The translations under genes and the position numbers were made by a program. This document shows positions 11,841-24,681 of a stretch of DNA of 64,000 nt, one piece after another. How positions within the stretch are numbered: the stretch's first letter is position 1; the number at the start of each line of letters is the position of its first letter. The notes under the pieces are model-generated. The model was not told the origin of the DNA and ran no database searches. It was given only the letters and a program-made list of their open reading frames with translations. This DNA is from Lyophyllum atratum (Eukaryota; Basidiomycota; Agaricomycetes; Agaricales; Lyophyllaceae), in the NCBI GenBank assembly GCA_014905825.1, contig JACGCN010000022.1, positions 744,001 through 808,000 on the forward strand. The letters run 5' to 3'.

Positions 11841-12818
11841 CCTAGCGAACTTGCGCATGTTGTCCTGGTCGTTACGGGGGCGACGAGGCGAAGGTAAGGT
11901 AGAGTCGATTATAAGTTTTACAATTCCACCTTTGCATGGTCGCGTTTTCGTCACTGGATGAAACCATCAGGTCCGATCTGGTCGTAACATTGGACAGTTT
12001 AGATAAACCCCCCATAGATGTGAAGCGGCATTGAAATGTTGAAGAAGCGTATACAGGTCGGAAGCCTTCTGGTTCACGAAAACAACACGATGAAGGTTCT
12101 GACACAATGATGTGTGATGCGGTGGTCAGCCCTTTGTTATTCCCCTGGATGCCAAACAATGTGAATCGCCACACAGCAAGTCCCGTTTTCCGCCAACACG
12201 TTACCTCAACTCGAGCATCTCCGGAAATCACGACAACAAAATGGATATGCACTATGGCTAGAGAGAAAGGATAAAAGAAGAGAATAGAGGATACTGGGGC
12301 CTTGCGAAACACTTCACGGAATTTCGCCGGCGGCCGCTCGGATCCAATCACCCAAACTCCCAAGCAAGTTGAGGCAAGTTGCAACAGCCTCTAATAACAT
12401 AGGCAGACCATTTTACATCCAGTCTAATCTCTCTGCACGATTAAATATGCCCCATATCCTTGTCCAAGAGCTCTCCTGCGCCATCGTCGACAGAGAACTT
12501 GTACAAAATATTATCCAAACGGATGAGTTTTGCAATACGTGATGGATCCTAGGAACTAAGGTATGTAAGTGACGAAGCCCGATGTATCGATTTACTGTGT
12601 CTCAGACGCAGGATTTGCGAGCAAGGCCACGCTCCCTATATATAGATCTAGCGAAGGGAAGGGTATAACCCATGAATCACTGAACGAAAACGTGGACAGG
12701 AGATAGGATGGACTGTGAACGCGCAGCACTCAACGGGAAATAGAAAAGAAAGCGGCTATGAGAAGGAAGTACGCCCTGCTAAGTATACGTCGAAGGAGAG
12801 ACACCGTGCACCCGACCG
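11841..12818. other. Intergenic, nothing recognised
   Basis: One long minus-strand frame (12384-11872) exists, but its composition is not protein-like and it shows no motif. Confidence 0.4.
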
Positions 12819-14494
12819 TCACTGCTGGATATTGGTGTACGCTGGTGGAAGTTCGATGGTCTGGACCTCCCTTCGATCGGTAGGTCGTTTACTTGGCCCC
12901 GCATCATCATGTTGAATGATGTGAACCGGAGTCTCTACGATTTGCAGTTTCTCCAATGCGTCATGCGGTTCACTCGGACCCACTTCATCATCCTGGAGGA
13001 CATTCACCGACCGCATTTGTCTCAAGAGCCCCTTCCTCCCAGTCCCTGATATCGACGAGCTTCCATCAGTATTGGCATACTCTAGAGTTCCGCTCCGACT
13101 GGTCGTGGTATGGCCGGAAAACGGTCGATCTGATCCAGGGCCAACATCGCTAAATTCTCCACTGTACGTTGAGGCGACTGTAGAGGGTGGTAATGAGAAC
13201 GGTACGGGCAAGTAGCGTCCTGGGAAAGTGCTTTCGATCTTTCCCTGGGCGTCTCCGTACGTTTCATGTCCAGTCTCGGAATCGATGAGGTCGATCTTTG
13301 GTTTCTTGTGGTTGCGCGAACGGCGATTCAACAGGATAATAAGTACAACCATAATGACCAAGAAAACGCCGCCAACGACGCCACCCACTATTGCTCCGAT
13401 GTTGGGGCCGTCGCGGTGGCTGCCCACAGAAGAAGCAAGTGAGTTAGTCGGGACTGAACCACCGACGCTACCGCTGCTGCTCGTACTCGTGACCGAGGTG
13501 CCAGTCGTGTAGGGCGCACCTGCGGGACTCCCTGCGGTAGAGCTGGGGCTGAGATCATTGATACAGTTATCCGGCCCAGGTTTTATGGAGAAAAATGATC
13601 TGCCCCCAGTTCCGTTTCCTCGGCTGTCTCCGCCGACGATGATGAGATCCGTTGTGCTACGAAGAGAAGGCGTCCAAGAGAAACCTGTACCCTGGGAATC
13701 CACATCCGTGATTTGAGATTGAGGAATTGTGAAGGATTGGCCGCCGAGTATGATCCCAAGGAAGTCGGGTGTTCTGAGATGTGTAAGCATGGTGATGATG
13801 TAAAACGGACTGAACTGACCCATTGACTTGAGCTTTGTCCCACCAGATTCTCGTAGGGGTACATTGTAATATTTGATTTGTAGGTGCAGTATTGAAGAAG
13901 AACGCGGCGGGGGATTTTGCTCCTGCATCAAAACAAGCGCTGTCAGCCGAGGGGCCGACCTCAATGGTGGTGCTTGTTCCTCCGGAGTTGAACCCCGTCG
14001 CGTCGCTGACCTATCATAAACTGAATGAGCTGCTCGTTCTATGCAATGTAGTGGTAAGGAAGGGGGACGGCGCTACATGTAAGAGTAACGCATTGAACTG
14101 GGGAGCAGCCGCTAGCGTTTCCATCCAGAGGAGCAATGCAATTGAAACCCTGTTCCGAGGAATGTGATGTATACAAAGGACTCACCACAGCTACGAATCG
14201 GGAGCCAGCTGGATATTCGAGCTGAAGGCTGACACTCGTGGCTTCGCCAAAAAATGACTGGTCGACAATATCCCGTGGGTCGTTCTGCTGACCGTCGGGT
14301 ATGCGACTCGTGGGGACAAGTAAAACTCGATACGGTGGTTTTCCATCAGAGCCGGACACAGAGATGGTGAGATTAGCACATTGGACTGGCGGTGTTTCCA
14401 GTTTCCATGTGTAGGCAGCAGCGAAATATGGGACATAAATTAAAAGAACAACAGCGAAGGGAAGGAATGTGGCGCCCATGGTTTTCCCCACCAC
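12819..14494 (-). CDS. Secreted-head single-pass transmembrane protein (agaric Mid2-like layout)
   Basis: Exon 1 (from 14494) encodes a signal peptide of the type GATFLPFAVVLLIYVPYFAA, then a beta-rich head (TPPVQCANLTISVSGSDGKP ... LQLEYPAGSRFVAVV). After introns come a second head section with LIIVGGDSRGNGTGG, a Ser/Thr-rich stalk, and one membrane helix, IGAIVGGVVGGVFLVIMVVL, with a basic stop-transfer NRRSRNHKKPK. A cytoplasmic tail of about 150 residues ends IELPPAYTNIQQ at 12819. This layout (signal, head, Ser/Thr stalk, one helix, disordered tail) recurs in large agaric families of unknown function and resembles yeast wall-stress sensors. The sensor role is inference. The tail contains a PPAY motif, a possible WW/Rsp5 binding site. 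Confidence 0.75.
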
Positions 14495-14699
14495 GTGGAG
14501 AGGAGAGACGAGATTTCAGCAGCAGGAGGAAACTAGGTGCAGAGAGACCTTTTGCGAGCTTAAGATATCCGTATTCGACATCTTGATGGCGAGGATAGTT
14601 ACAGATCCCGTCACAAAATGGCGAAGCACGGGCTATGTTGCCCTCCGTTCTTGTGATGTCGCTGAGCCGATAATCATTTGACCCTCGGTGAAGTCTGGG

Positions 14700-15950
14700 T
14701 TCTGGAGAGTAGTAGTGTTAGGCGGTGGAACACCGCTGGGAATTCATCAAAGATGTGTCCATGGACTCACAGAACCCTAGGCCCAACTTACAGCATGGCA
14801 TTCTGATATTTCGATTCATCCTGAAAGATATGAGCCTGACCAATAGTTTCACTCTTCTTGATCCCTGCCGAGCGCCATCAGCATCCTCGCGGACATCTAC
14901 GGAGATGCCAAAAAGCTGAGAAAGATGATGCCAATCAGGTATGTAGTAATTTTCCCGCTTCAAAGGTAAATTTCTTCGCGATCTAGCATCTCGGGTCTGT
15001 CGCAGGAATAAATCTTTCAAGAGCGATATCTAGCGAGATGGTACAAGATGCGGCGTCGCGAAGTGGCCGACGAAAGAATTTCAGGCAAATACCGAATACC
15101 AGACTGACGATGGCAGGGGCAACCTTCTGCGCTGCGAATCAGGGACCATGAGTCTCATCAGTTCCATGATGAGGCGGAGTTTATCGAACACAGAAAGGCA
15201 GTGTGGGCTATGCGTACTTCACCCACTCAGTCCACTGCGCCCAGTTGTGATCATCGCACGGAAGAACACGTGGGCAGCATCGCGGTGTCGATGGAGCGCG
15301 CCTGGTAGGAGGATCGTTGTTTGCTCGCTGTCGTGTCGTGAACCCGAGATCAAGCGTTTGCGTGCCATAGGAAGGCGGATTTTCCCAGTTCCGATGAAAG
15401 CACTACGTTCTGGGTTCAGCGGGAGTATTTGGTAAGCCCGAGAGTACTAAGGCTAGACGATCACGGAATGGACCATCGAAGGCTTCGGTGTTTCTTAGTG
15501 CCAGTGAAGAAGGGAACATCAGGGTGGATTCTAAGAAGTATCAGTGTCTTTGATGACTCTCGAGCGCACAAAAGGATAAATACGCGGGATGGAGGACAGC
15601 CCTGCTCAAGTCCCACGCGGAAAGTTGGCAGAACTTTATCTTATGAAGATCTCGGAAACACATCTTTAGATTGAATCCTGATGGGATCTTCTAATGGTTG
15701 GCCGGATCCCTCCCTGTTGACCATGTTAGATAATTCAATTGACATTCAATGAGAATGCTTACCCAAGACGCGTGGTGCTGAAGAACAGACACGCACTATT
15801 TACTGGCTTTGGACCGTCCACCCTGTCAAAAAAGTTAAGTACCTTCCTTCGAGCAAGAGACGAAACGTCAGGTGGTTCGGAATCCACCACAAGATAGCGA
15901 TACAGATACCGTAACAGTGATGTGCTGTCGGTTTCTTGTATCTCGGCCAT
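14700..15950 (-). CDS. Hypothetical multi-exon gene or remnant
   Basis: At 15950 a plausible first exon starts MAEIQETDSTSLLRYLYRYL and ends at a GTAAGC donor after FFSTTRL. Downstream, minus-frame blocks that look coding include SLALRNTEAFDGPFRDRLAL (about 15440-15510), SAFIGTGKIRLPMARKRLIS followed by DSEQTTILLPGALHRHRDAA (about 15250-15410), and LFGISVDVREDADGARQG (about 14870-14920). I could not join them into one unbroken reading, and no domain was recognised. It may be a real gene with many small exons or a decaying one. Confidence 0.35.
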
Positions 15951-16007
15951 GGCAAATCAGCGCCTGTCTCCGTGCATCAATTGGGACACACATACCAAGA
16001 ATCAGCT

Positions 16008-16735
16008 TTACGACACTCTACAGCAGATATAGCTAGCCAAATCTTGATCAACCCCGACGCCGCCCGCAGCTCGCCCACAAAAACAATCGTTACCCCGTAA
16101 CGACTTGGAAGATACACAGCTTTCGCCGTATTGATCGGTCAACCGTAATGCGTCTAGTATAAACATCGCTCCTGTTGTAGGCGTGCAAGATCTTCGTCTC
16201 AAAGACCCCATGCAGTGTCAGCCTGAGGGCATAACGAAACCAACGCGCCCACGGACCCTGAGCTCAGGCAGGCGTAGCATTGCTGGAGGGATACAAGACA
16301 GTAGTACCCCGAGGCCTGATACGCAGAGAAGAGCTTCCACATTGAAGTGATTTTAAACGAGACGAGTAGCAGGGTGATGAACATTTCTGGCCCTCGCAGT
16401 TCGAAAGCATCCAGCCCTTGCATTTGTGTTCCATTACCCTGCATGTCAATCAGTCAAGTACTCCCAGAAGACAGATGAGAGCGAGAAGGTGACGCACGGA
16501 TCTGTGTTCCAGAGACCGCTCACCTTCCGGGAATGATATCGCTAATAATGAGTATGGTTGTCAGCCCCGCTCCCCGCGAGCGGTAGAACGTCAAGAGGAA
16601 AGTGTAGCACAATGAGCATAGACGAACAGAAAGGCGAGAAGATAGTCGGAAGAAGGAAACCCAGGTCACATTCCATAATCCTACTATCTATCTCCATCGT
16701 GCATCTAGAAATCAAAGTCTCCCGAATCAAGGATA
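16008..16735 (-). CDS. Hypothetical membrane-protein fragment
   Basis: One minus-strand frame (about 16700-16530) reads WNVTWVSFF, then CSLCYTFLLTFYRSRGAG, then LTTILIISDIIPGR up to a GTGAGC donor. It is followed after an intron by MFITLLLVSFKITSMW-like hydrophobic sequence and a loop, LTLHGVFETKILHAYNR. The hydrophobic pattern suggests a multi-pass protein of the kind common in agarics (DUF6533/6534-like). I cannot give a confident start or end, and it may be a remnant. Its 3' flank touches the piece at 15950. Confidence 0.3.
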
Positions 16736-16741
16736 TACAGT

Positions 16742-18012
16742 TCAAACACGTCCGTAACCCCCATCTGCGAGGAACGCACTGACGCGCTTGACGATTCCAT
16801 CAAGGCCGACCAGCCACCGCGCCAGTTCCGCGTCAAGTTTCTCTATAGACCCCCCTTGTGAGATCCGGGCATAGAACTGGGCGCGATGGGGCACGGCGCG
16901 TATCGCAACCTGTGGTGCGGCGAAGATCGTGGTTAGGATAGGGGAGACTAAGTAACGACCAGGGGAGAAAGGATATCGGGCAGGTGTAACGATGACCCCA
17001 GGAACGAAATGAAGGGAATGACGGGCTAGGGTTGCACAGCAGAACAACGAAGAATGAGGAACTCACGGAAACGACGGATCGGATAATAAAAGTGTGGTGG
17101 TGTCTCAGCACCGTGTCGTAGGACCGCTTGAAGCAGACGTGAAGCTCCGCAGACGTGTCGGATTGCATGTTGAGAAGCGCTTGGCACGTGAATGCGAGAC
17201 CCCTGGATAGGTATCATAAGTGATATGACATGGAGGAGACGGAAGGAGCCGAAGGGTTTAGCCGCGAAAACGGTCAAGGTGGCAATCGTAGTAGTGCCAT
17301 AGGCCAATGCCCCGAAAATGAACGGAAATGTCAAATAGAAGATGGAAAAAGGTAACGAAGACAGCGCGTAGCACGACCACCTACCTCGTCAGCCGGACCA
17401 AGCAGGGTATCCCATGTTTCTGGGATTCTTGAGCCTCTGATCTAACGAGGCCTTCCAGCGTGCCCGACACATCCCGTGCGGCTTCGTACCGGGTGCGTAC
17501 CCCCTGTCGACCAAATCCTTCATGAGCACCGACATAAGACGTGTTTGCGATGAGGTGAAGAAAAGACCGACCGCAATGTTGCTTCGTATGTCTGATTGCA
17601 CGAAGCCGAAGACGCCGGATCCGAGGAGATCTATGGATTGAAGGTGATTAGGCGCGCGCCAATAGGATATAAGTTTGAGAGAGCGTTTTTGGAATGAAAA
17701 GCAATGCATGATAAACACCTGCGGCGGTGAATCACTTCGCCGTTGAAGCACAGCCAGAGGTCCCAAGCTCCTCGGTTTGGTCTTCGCCGCTTTGCTACTA
17801 ATGTACAACTACTTAGGAATGTTTGCTCACCGAACATCTGTACGAGACCATCTGAGGCTTGCAGGAACGCCTGAGTGTCGATGCCATCCTCCGTGATAGG
17901 TACGTCTGCGAAGGACTACATGATCAATGAACCATCTGGAATCAGCCCACGATCGCAGATCACGCTCCCGGTGCGAGATGCTTACCTTCACTGTCTCGAA
18001 ATACGGCGCCAT
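16742..18012 (-). CDS. Glycolipid transfer protein (GLTP / HET-C2 type)
   Basis: The start MAPYFETVK at 18012 (then a GTAAGC intron) and the next exon SFADVPITEDGIDTQAFLQA match the fungal GLTP N-terminus. They are followed by LLGSGVFGFVQSDIRSNI, whose Asp and Asn fall at the family's sugar-headgroup positions. Later exons give RTRYEAARDVSGTLEGLV, FTCQALLNMQSDTSAELHVC, SYDTVLRHHHTFIIRSVV with the expected His, and the C-terminal KLDAELARWLVGLDGIVKRV ending GGYGRV at 16742. An upstream in-frame Met at 18120 exists but is not the family start. GLTP moves glycosphingolipids between membranes in the cytosol; the Podospora homologue het-c takes part in vegetative incompatibility. About seven exons. 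Whether the headgroup Lys is retained at the exon 3/4 border was not settled. Confidence 0.88.
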
Positions 18013-18362
18013 AGATCCTAGATGGAGACTGATAAGAAAGATTCCAGGACTGAGGGCGTAAAACACGCTCTCTCCATGAGGAGGAAAGAGGCTAAAACTT
18101 AAAAGTGGAACCTTGTCCAAGGCTGATCAACATGTGACAGAACATGTGACCACGACGCGACGCGATGGCTCAACTTATCCGTTAACGCGCCGGGTTCATC
18201 GGGAAGGTTCACGATAAGACTCCGGCGCCTAATTCAAAAAAGTCTTTAGGAGGGCGGCCACAACCATGTCCAGTGGCTACATGATAATCACACTGCGCTG
18301 GCTGTGAATACGTAGGCATCGGCGACATCCGTTACGAGCTCAGAAACGCGACGTAATGTCAT

Positions 18363-18570
18363 TTAGGAGAGAACTGGGACTGGCAGGGGTGCGGTACGAT
18401 AGTCAAACGCTATGAGGTAGTAAAGGCCAATCCACGAGTTTTCACGAAGAGAAGTGTAAAGAAGTTGAATATGATTGGAAGGCATGTCAATGATGACGAC
18501 GCCGGCCTTGACCTGGGAATCCACGTGAGCTATCTCGATCACCGCAAGAAGCTTGTAGAGATTCGTTTAG
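18363..18570 (-). CDS. 3' exon of an unrecognised gene
   Basis: A minus frame reads KLLAVIEIAHVDSQVKAGVV, then DMPSNHIQLLYTSLRENSWI, and ends IAFDYRTAPLPVPVLS with TAA at 18363-18365. The composition is clearly protein-like. Upstream exons were not found in the next 500 bases. It could be a short gene starting at the Met of MPSNHIQ or the tail of a larger one. Confidence 0.4.
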
Positions 18571-18947
18571 AATGATAGCGGAAGGAAGAGGGTCAATCGA
18601 CGTACCCCGAGTCAACCTGACACAAACGCATGCACCTGACGACCACGCCGAGCAGGCTGGGCTAATTAGTGAGCGGGGTGACTGACGTCCGGGTGGCCTT
18701 CCGCCGTGAAGGTGAGTCGACGACGTTTATTCAATGCACGTGGCCGTGATGCGTTTTGGGTTTATGAGCAGCGATACTAGCACTCGCGGATTTGTTGGCA
18801 CGCGGTAGGGGTTGTACCTGGAGAGAAAATCGTGTGCTGTTACGACTGAGCGAGGCCATTATTCAAATGTCTCAACAGGCGCTCGCGCTGTAGAACCGAC
18901 TAGTTGAGTATATGCGCCAGACGAGCCACGAGGATACGCACCTGATA

Positions 18948-19043
18948 CCAAGTATATCCTCGTCTTCATTTCCGACTCGCTCTATCTTGCTCACTACACG
19001 CTAACCAAGCCCTCGGACTCTCTTGGAGATCCCTGGCAGTGAG
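18948..19043 (+). CDS. Short coding-looking exon, unrecognised
   Basis: The plus strand reads DTKYILVFISDSLYLAHYTL then KPSDSLGDPWQ and a stop. It is isolated and faces away from the fragment at 18.4-18.6 kb. No gene model was assembled. Confidence 0.25.
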
Positions 19044-19049
19044 AGGAAT

Positions 19050-20097
19050 CAGGTGGTTAGCCATCTAATGAAGAGAACGTGAAGTTAAGACGATGCAGAA
19101 AAAGTCACGACACTGTAGCAGAGAAAGGCGATCAGAGACCGATGTGTGATGGTTTGGTGCTACGACAGTATAAGACTGTACAATTGGACGGGGGAGAAGA
19201 CGGCAGATGGATGTATGAGGCAGACGACAAATTGTCACGGAATATTGGCTCACCCTTGGCTCACCCTGAGACTTGGCCACGGGTCTTTCCATTCTGGAGC
19301 TTGATCAAGTTGTGCGGATATACCCATTGGCAACAAAACACCGTAGGGACTTGTGCGAGACCGACTACTGGTAGTGAATCGAATGTGGGTGTGGACTATG
19401 GTTGGCAGCGAAGTTGGATGAGCCAGTGTAGGCCGATGTCGTAAGCGTGACGGCCTTCAAGTTTCTGTAGCGGAGCAACGACATGTACTGAGCGTAAAAT
19501 TGGCGCGACAACTCAGTGCGAGCATTCCTCATTCATCTCGGCAGCGAACGGCTCATCGACGGCATGGTAGAACGAGTTCAACAAGAACGAGCGCGGTCCG
19601 ATTTTACAAGCAAGCCGTGCCAAGCCTAAGCCGTCTGTTTGCCAATGGCCCGGAGGCCAAAGTTCATGATCATGCCCTTTTTTTAGCCCTGCCAGATCGA
19701 GACGTCGTCGTGTGCGGCATGACCGCAGGTTATCTTCGACGACGCACAATGTTCCAGTTCCAAATGTAAGGCCCCGGGGAAGGACTAGTGCCGTCAGCCC
19801 CACACACGGAAGGTATGCAGTATTGACCTTCCGGGTCTGGGCAATTCATGCGGATCCCTTGATGTATGACGTCTCGACACACGGCGTTCTTCGGGGTTTG
19901 TGGGGAGGACGCTGATACGCGCAGGGAGGGACTTGTGGTGGACGTGGTTGGACCTTGTTCCGAATCCGGTATGTTCTGTGTCTTTCAGCGCGTGCTGATC
20001 TTTGCTGATCTTCTCATGTTATCTCCGAACTAGCCTTGTATACATAAACTAGTTCGAAAGCCTGAAATCTGGTCAGACACCCTGGTAGCACAACGCC
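19050..20097. other. Intergenic, nothing recognised
   Basis: Only short open frames on both strands, none with motifs or splice-consistent extension. Confidence 0.4.
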
Positions 20098-21649
20098 ATG
20101 AATCCTACCGACGCCTTCCTCATCCACATGGTCGGGTACCACTATCTGCAGAACATTACGAGGCTCGTGAGCACGACGTTTCTCTATGGTACGCGCTCCA
20201 GCCTTCGCTTGAAATTCCAGACTTACTGACCTCATTCAGGCGCTGCTGTGTTACTATTCGCATTCTCAACATCGATTCTCTTGTGTGTCCCGTGTCTTCT
20301 CGTGGAGACTCGCGTCTAATCTCCGTGCCTAACGTCTGCAGGAAACGTGGCCTGAAGTCGCGGCCGACGATCATGATGTTCACGGCAACCCTTACCAGCT
20401 TCTTGCTTCTCACAGCCAACTGGATCTGCATCGTGTCCATCGTGGTGTCGGAGATACGGCTCACTCTCATCAAGCTCGACGAGAACACATTCAACGGCAC
20501 AACCATGGCGCAAGTCGACACGGACACGTATCCCTTCCGCGTTGCCGAGGTCTGGGCACAGCAGTTGCTGGTATGTGCTTCACCGAGGCGTCCTGGGAAG
20601 ACTCACCTAACGTCGCGCTTCTAAGCTTATACTGAGTGACAGTGTAGTTGTATGGAGAGCGTGGGCGCTTTTCCAAGACAACATATGGGTTCAGATGGGT
20701 CTCAGCCTTCTATTACTCGGCGCAAGCGGTAAGTCCCCAGGCCTCATATCCTCCGAATGTGATCAAGCGCCTTAACCTCTCCTTCGGCCCCAGGCGCCAA
20801 CTTCGCATTCATTGCTCTGATATCGTCGGATATCTGGGTATTCATTGTCAGCTCTATCTACAAAGCGAGCCCCGTCACCCTCGTATTCAACTCGTTTATG
20901 GCGCTGTCGTTCGCGACGAATGCTATCGCCACGATGTTGATCGTTTACAAGATTTGGTTCGTTCCCTTATTCTGATCACGTCTACATTCCCTCATCGATC
21001 TCTTCTTCTTCTTCTTCTTCTTCTTCGCACAGGGCCCATCAAAAGTCCCGCAACGTACTCGAACTCCACAACACGCAGTCTTCGGTCCAGAAGATCCTAA
21101 TCATAATCGTAGAATCCGGCCTCGTGTTCCTAGCGCTTCAGGTGCGCATACATACCAATAATCCCAACTCACGCTCATCTCATCCCACGACAGCTAGCCA
21201 ACCTCATCTCGAACTTCGCACCTTTCGAGCGCTACTCCCCCGCGGACTTTTTCCAAACCGCCATTTTCGTGATATACACGGCGTTCGCGGTATGTGCCCC
21301 GTCCCAGCCTTTTTGCATTGTTACTACACCCTGACCCGCGCCGTGGTAGGGAATATACCCATCCATGGTCGTGTACCTCGTCGCCCAGCAACGCTCAATG
21401 GTGGAGACGTTTGGTCTCGTTACATCCGCCCGGAAACACAGCATGGCTCGCTCTAGGTCCGAGAGGGTACCCGATCGGCCGGCCACTCTGGGACATCTCT
21501 CATTCGTGCGCGCCTCTCGAGACGAGAGTACACTTAGCCAGGTTTCGCGGGATACCCCAAGCGGGTGCGGTCGAGATTCGGAGGAAACAGAGAAGGATAA
21601 GACGAGGAGAAGCTCGCACGAGCAGTGCGTGGAGGCTGACATGGTTTAA
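20098..21649 (+). CDS. Multi-pass (about seven-helix) integral membrane protein of an agaric family
   Basis: Exons join to start MNPTDAFLIHMVGYHYLQNI at 20098. Hydrophobic segments follow: AAVLLFAFSTSILL, IMMFTATLTSFLLLTANW, VWRAWALFQDNIWVQMGLSL, ANFAFIALISSDIWVFI, TLVFNSFMALSFATNAIATM, VQKILIIIVESGLVFLALQL and FFQTAIFVIYTAFAGIYPSM. The last is followed by VVYLVAQQRSMVETF, a conserved start of the cytoplasmic tail. The tail is basic and Ser-rich and ends CVEADMV at 21649. Introns are about 50-60 bases. The layout is that of agaric seven-helix proteins annotated only as integral membrane proteins. It is not a classical STE3 pheromone receptor by sequence. Function unknown; a receptor-like role is inference. 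Confidence 0.78.
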
Positions 21650-22033
21650 ATTCGTGGAGGAGGTTAGAGTGCGTTTATTTCGACTTCTTCGTCGAGAATC
21701 ACACCCTAAAGAGAGGATCTCCTAGATTCCCACACCGTGCGAGTTAACGCCAGTATGAAGGCTTCCCTCGCAAACCGCATTGGGCCCGTTACAAAAGTGG
21801 AACATTGTTTCACTTGGTGTAGTATCATCTGTAGTCGGGAAAAAGAAGAGCGGCAAGCTAATCCTAGCACCCAGAAGTGAACCACGTCATGCGAGGTAGA
21901 TATCCAGTTAATCTCCCTCTATTGTAATGGCGCCTGCCTCTGCTACTATAGAGGACTGTTCTGAATCGATCAATGCGACGTGTCCATTGCAACAAATGTT
22001 GTCATAATTCTGCCGCGGCCGCCCGAGAGATAT
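21650..22033. other. Intergenic between convergent genes
   Basis: No coding potential recognised between the ends of the membrane-protein gene and the kinase gene. Confidence 0.5.
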
Positions 22034-24681
22034 TCAAGCTAGTAGCGTGGGCTCCTCGACATCAGGTTGGAATCGCAGTCTAGCCACCAATATGGTTTTG
22101 CTTTGGTTCCCTCCTGTCGAGACTGTGCGTGCGTAACGCTGTCCTGGGATGTCATCGTCCTCCAAGGGAATCGTAAAAGATCCCCACGGTTCTTCATTAC
22201 CAGGAGAAGAAAACACGTCGAAATAGCCCTAGGTGGCGAGTCCGTTAAGAATACCAGCGGAGGCAGCGAAGGGAAGGCAAAACCTGTTCGTCTAAGTGGC
22301 CATGGTTGACGAGAAGAGCATAGTTCTGCGCTGTAAGCGTTTCAACGACTGCATGTGAATGGTTTTGAGACTTTATTCCGACCGTGATCTGAAAAATGAC
22401 TAACTTAACATAAGGTCCTCCTTTTGTAGTGCATGTTCACTCCCGAATTCGCGTAGGATCGACTGCCAATGGTCCCTTAACCACTGCTTGCAAGCCTTGG
22501 AATCGTCGATATAATTATGGGTAGTTTTCTCTGCACATAGAAAGGCCGTGCGCGCCCCAGACAGCGAAAAAGTATGCCTTCGCTTGACGCGATCTCTGGC
22601 ATAAAAAAGATGAGGAGATCAGCAATCGAGTATTAAGTTTGATTGAATTGTTCTACAACGGCCGTCCGTCTCCCGGAGACATGAACTTCGAAAAAGCTTT
22701 GATTCCCTTACGAACGAGGTTCGTGTCACGTTCCTGACGACGGGCGATCGAAACACGTCCGAAGTGAGATATCCCATGCATCTCCTTCAACCTACCACCA
22801 GAGGATGATCCTGGATTGATCGAGTTGAACAATTTGACAAAGTGGCCGTCACGAGTAAGATAGCCGATATCTCCCAATGCAGCATCGCCTGGTGTCCAGA
22901 GAGGGACGTTAACTACGATGTGGTATCAGCTCTCGAATCTAGCTTCACGCAGTCTGGACTTACCCGAACGAGGAAATTCATGAGAAAGGCATACGCGGTA
23001 TGTAAATTCGAAGTCCTTGTCGACGATGTCCTGACGGACTTTGATAGTCTCGGCGTCATTCATTATGCTTGAAGGTGGTTGCGTATCGTCATCGGCTGTA
23101 TCAAACAGACGTAGAGCATTATGCAAGGGTGATGCTATGTCACTTTCGTCGTCGAAAACGACGTCTGAAAGAGATTCAAGCTTTGGGAGCACAGTAATGG
23201 ACGGAGTGGAGTATTGCGCGTGGGGAGATGAAGGAGATTCCGAAAGGTCTTCACTATCTAAGACGAAAATAAGGTATTTTTAGCTTTCATCTGGATGTTG
23301 ACAAACCGGGGCTGAATTGCAGTGATGAAGCGAGATGGTCGATGTAGGTGTTTGGTTCAGAAACGGTTATGCGAGGCGATGCGAGGACCGGAGTAGTTGA
23401 GACGCGGACTTGGGCCCTGATTACTTCCAATGATAGGACTAGCTTCTTGAAAGACGGTCTCTCAGAAGGCGCCTGGTGCCATATCGATGGTAGGAATTCC
23501 TCAAGCCCGAGCCAGCGGACCAGACTTTCCGGATAAGGGGGCCGACCTTGCTCATCTACGAAGAAGGCTGAGTCGTATGTTGTAAGAAGACTGCCTCTAT
23601 CCTCACTTATGACGTGTTCTTTCACGGCATCATCATTCATCGTTGGCCAGGGAATACTACCCATGGTCAATATCTCAACACAGCACATCGCAAAGGCATA
23701 AACATCGCTTTTCTTGCTTAGTAGAGAGCGGCCGCCCATTAACTCTGGAGCCTGCCATCTCACTGCGTCTAGAATATCTCCGTTCATGGATAAATCTCGC
23801 AATCATATTGGCAACTAGACACGTACGATTGGGGAGCGGGTTTCCTTGCCTTATATCGGCCTTCCACTTGCTTTGGCCAAAGTCCGAAACGACACATCGC
23901 AGATCCTCGCCTAAGAGGACATTCGCCGCCTGTAAGCACGTCGACATGAATTCGAGATTATGGAGATAGAAGTGAGGAACCCTCCACCTTGAGGTCTCCG
24001 TGAAATACACCACTTTCGTGGAGGTAACTCATCCCCTCAGCGATATCACGAATCATCCTAAGGTGGTTCACCTTTTCCTTCATCGTCATAGCTGCAGCGA
24101 CCCCGTCCCCTGCTTCCCTATAGCGTTGCACTTCCCAATCTACCCGCTTCAGGTAGTCAGTCACACTCCCATGTTTCATGAGAGGGCTGACCAGGAACCA
24201 AGGCATGGGGCCCTCAGCGCTGCTAGCACCGTGCATCTCCAACACGTATCTGTGGGTCAGCATCTTCCAAATGTTAATCTCGTTCACAAATGACTCGTGG
24301 GAAGTATGAACTTCGAGGACCTTGACTGCTACAGAACGCCTATCCCACGAGCCGCGATAAACAGTAGAGAAAAAACCGCGGCCGATCAGCTCGTAGAGGT
24401 CGACTACGAATCTAAAAACTTTGGGTTACGTCACTACACCGCTGGGTAGAGAGCTTACTTGTTGATTGTCCAACTAGGAATGACAGGCAGCACACCCACG
24501 TAGGCGCTTTGAAGCGCTCGAAGTTCCTTTTGAATGGATGCGCGATCCAGGAGGCCAAGCTCCCTTGCTTCGGGCCCGTCGACTGGCCAGGTCGACGACC
24601 TGCGTGGCGAAGGAAGCGAAGTTGAAAGCCTTTTGAACACGTGATGTGATCTAAGTTGCTCCAGAGTCCGTTGAAGTTCAT
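22034..24681 (-). CDS. TKL-like protein kinase joined to an agaric-specific C-terminal domain
   Basis: The N-terminal exons (24681-24410) include SIQKELRALQSAYVGVLPVI. The kinase domain follows: glycine loop LIGRGFFSTVYRGSW, ATP lysine in RSVAVKVLEV, NEINIWKMLTHRYVLEMHG, catalytic loop VFHGDLKAANVLL (HGD, lacking the Arg of HRD), SDFGQSKW and VRWQAPELMGG, ending near 23290. After an intron, IASPLHNALRLFDTADDD leads into a second module: VPLWTPGDAALGDIGYLTRD, HGISHFGRVSIARRQERDTN, YIDDSKACKQWLRDHWQSIL, VVETLTAQNYALLVNHGH and EEPWGSFTIPLEDDDIPGQR, ending EEPTLLA at 22034. This second module is a family I know as stand-alone hypothetical proteins in Armillaria- and Coprinopsis-type genomes. Splice sites support one transcript, but two adjacent genes cannot be excluded. 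Probable cytosolic signalling protein. Confidence 0.75.
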
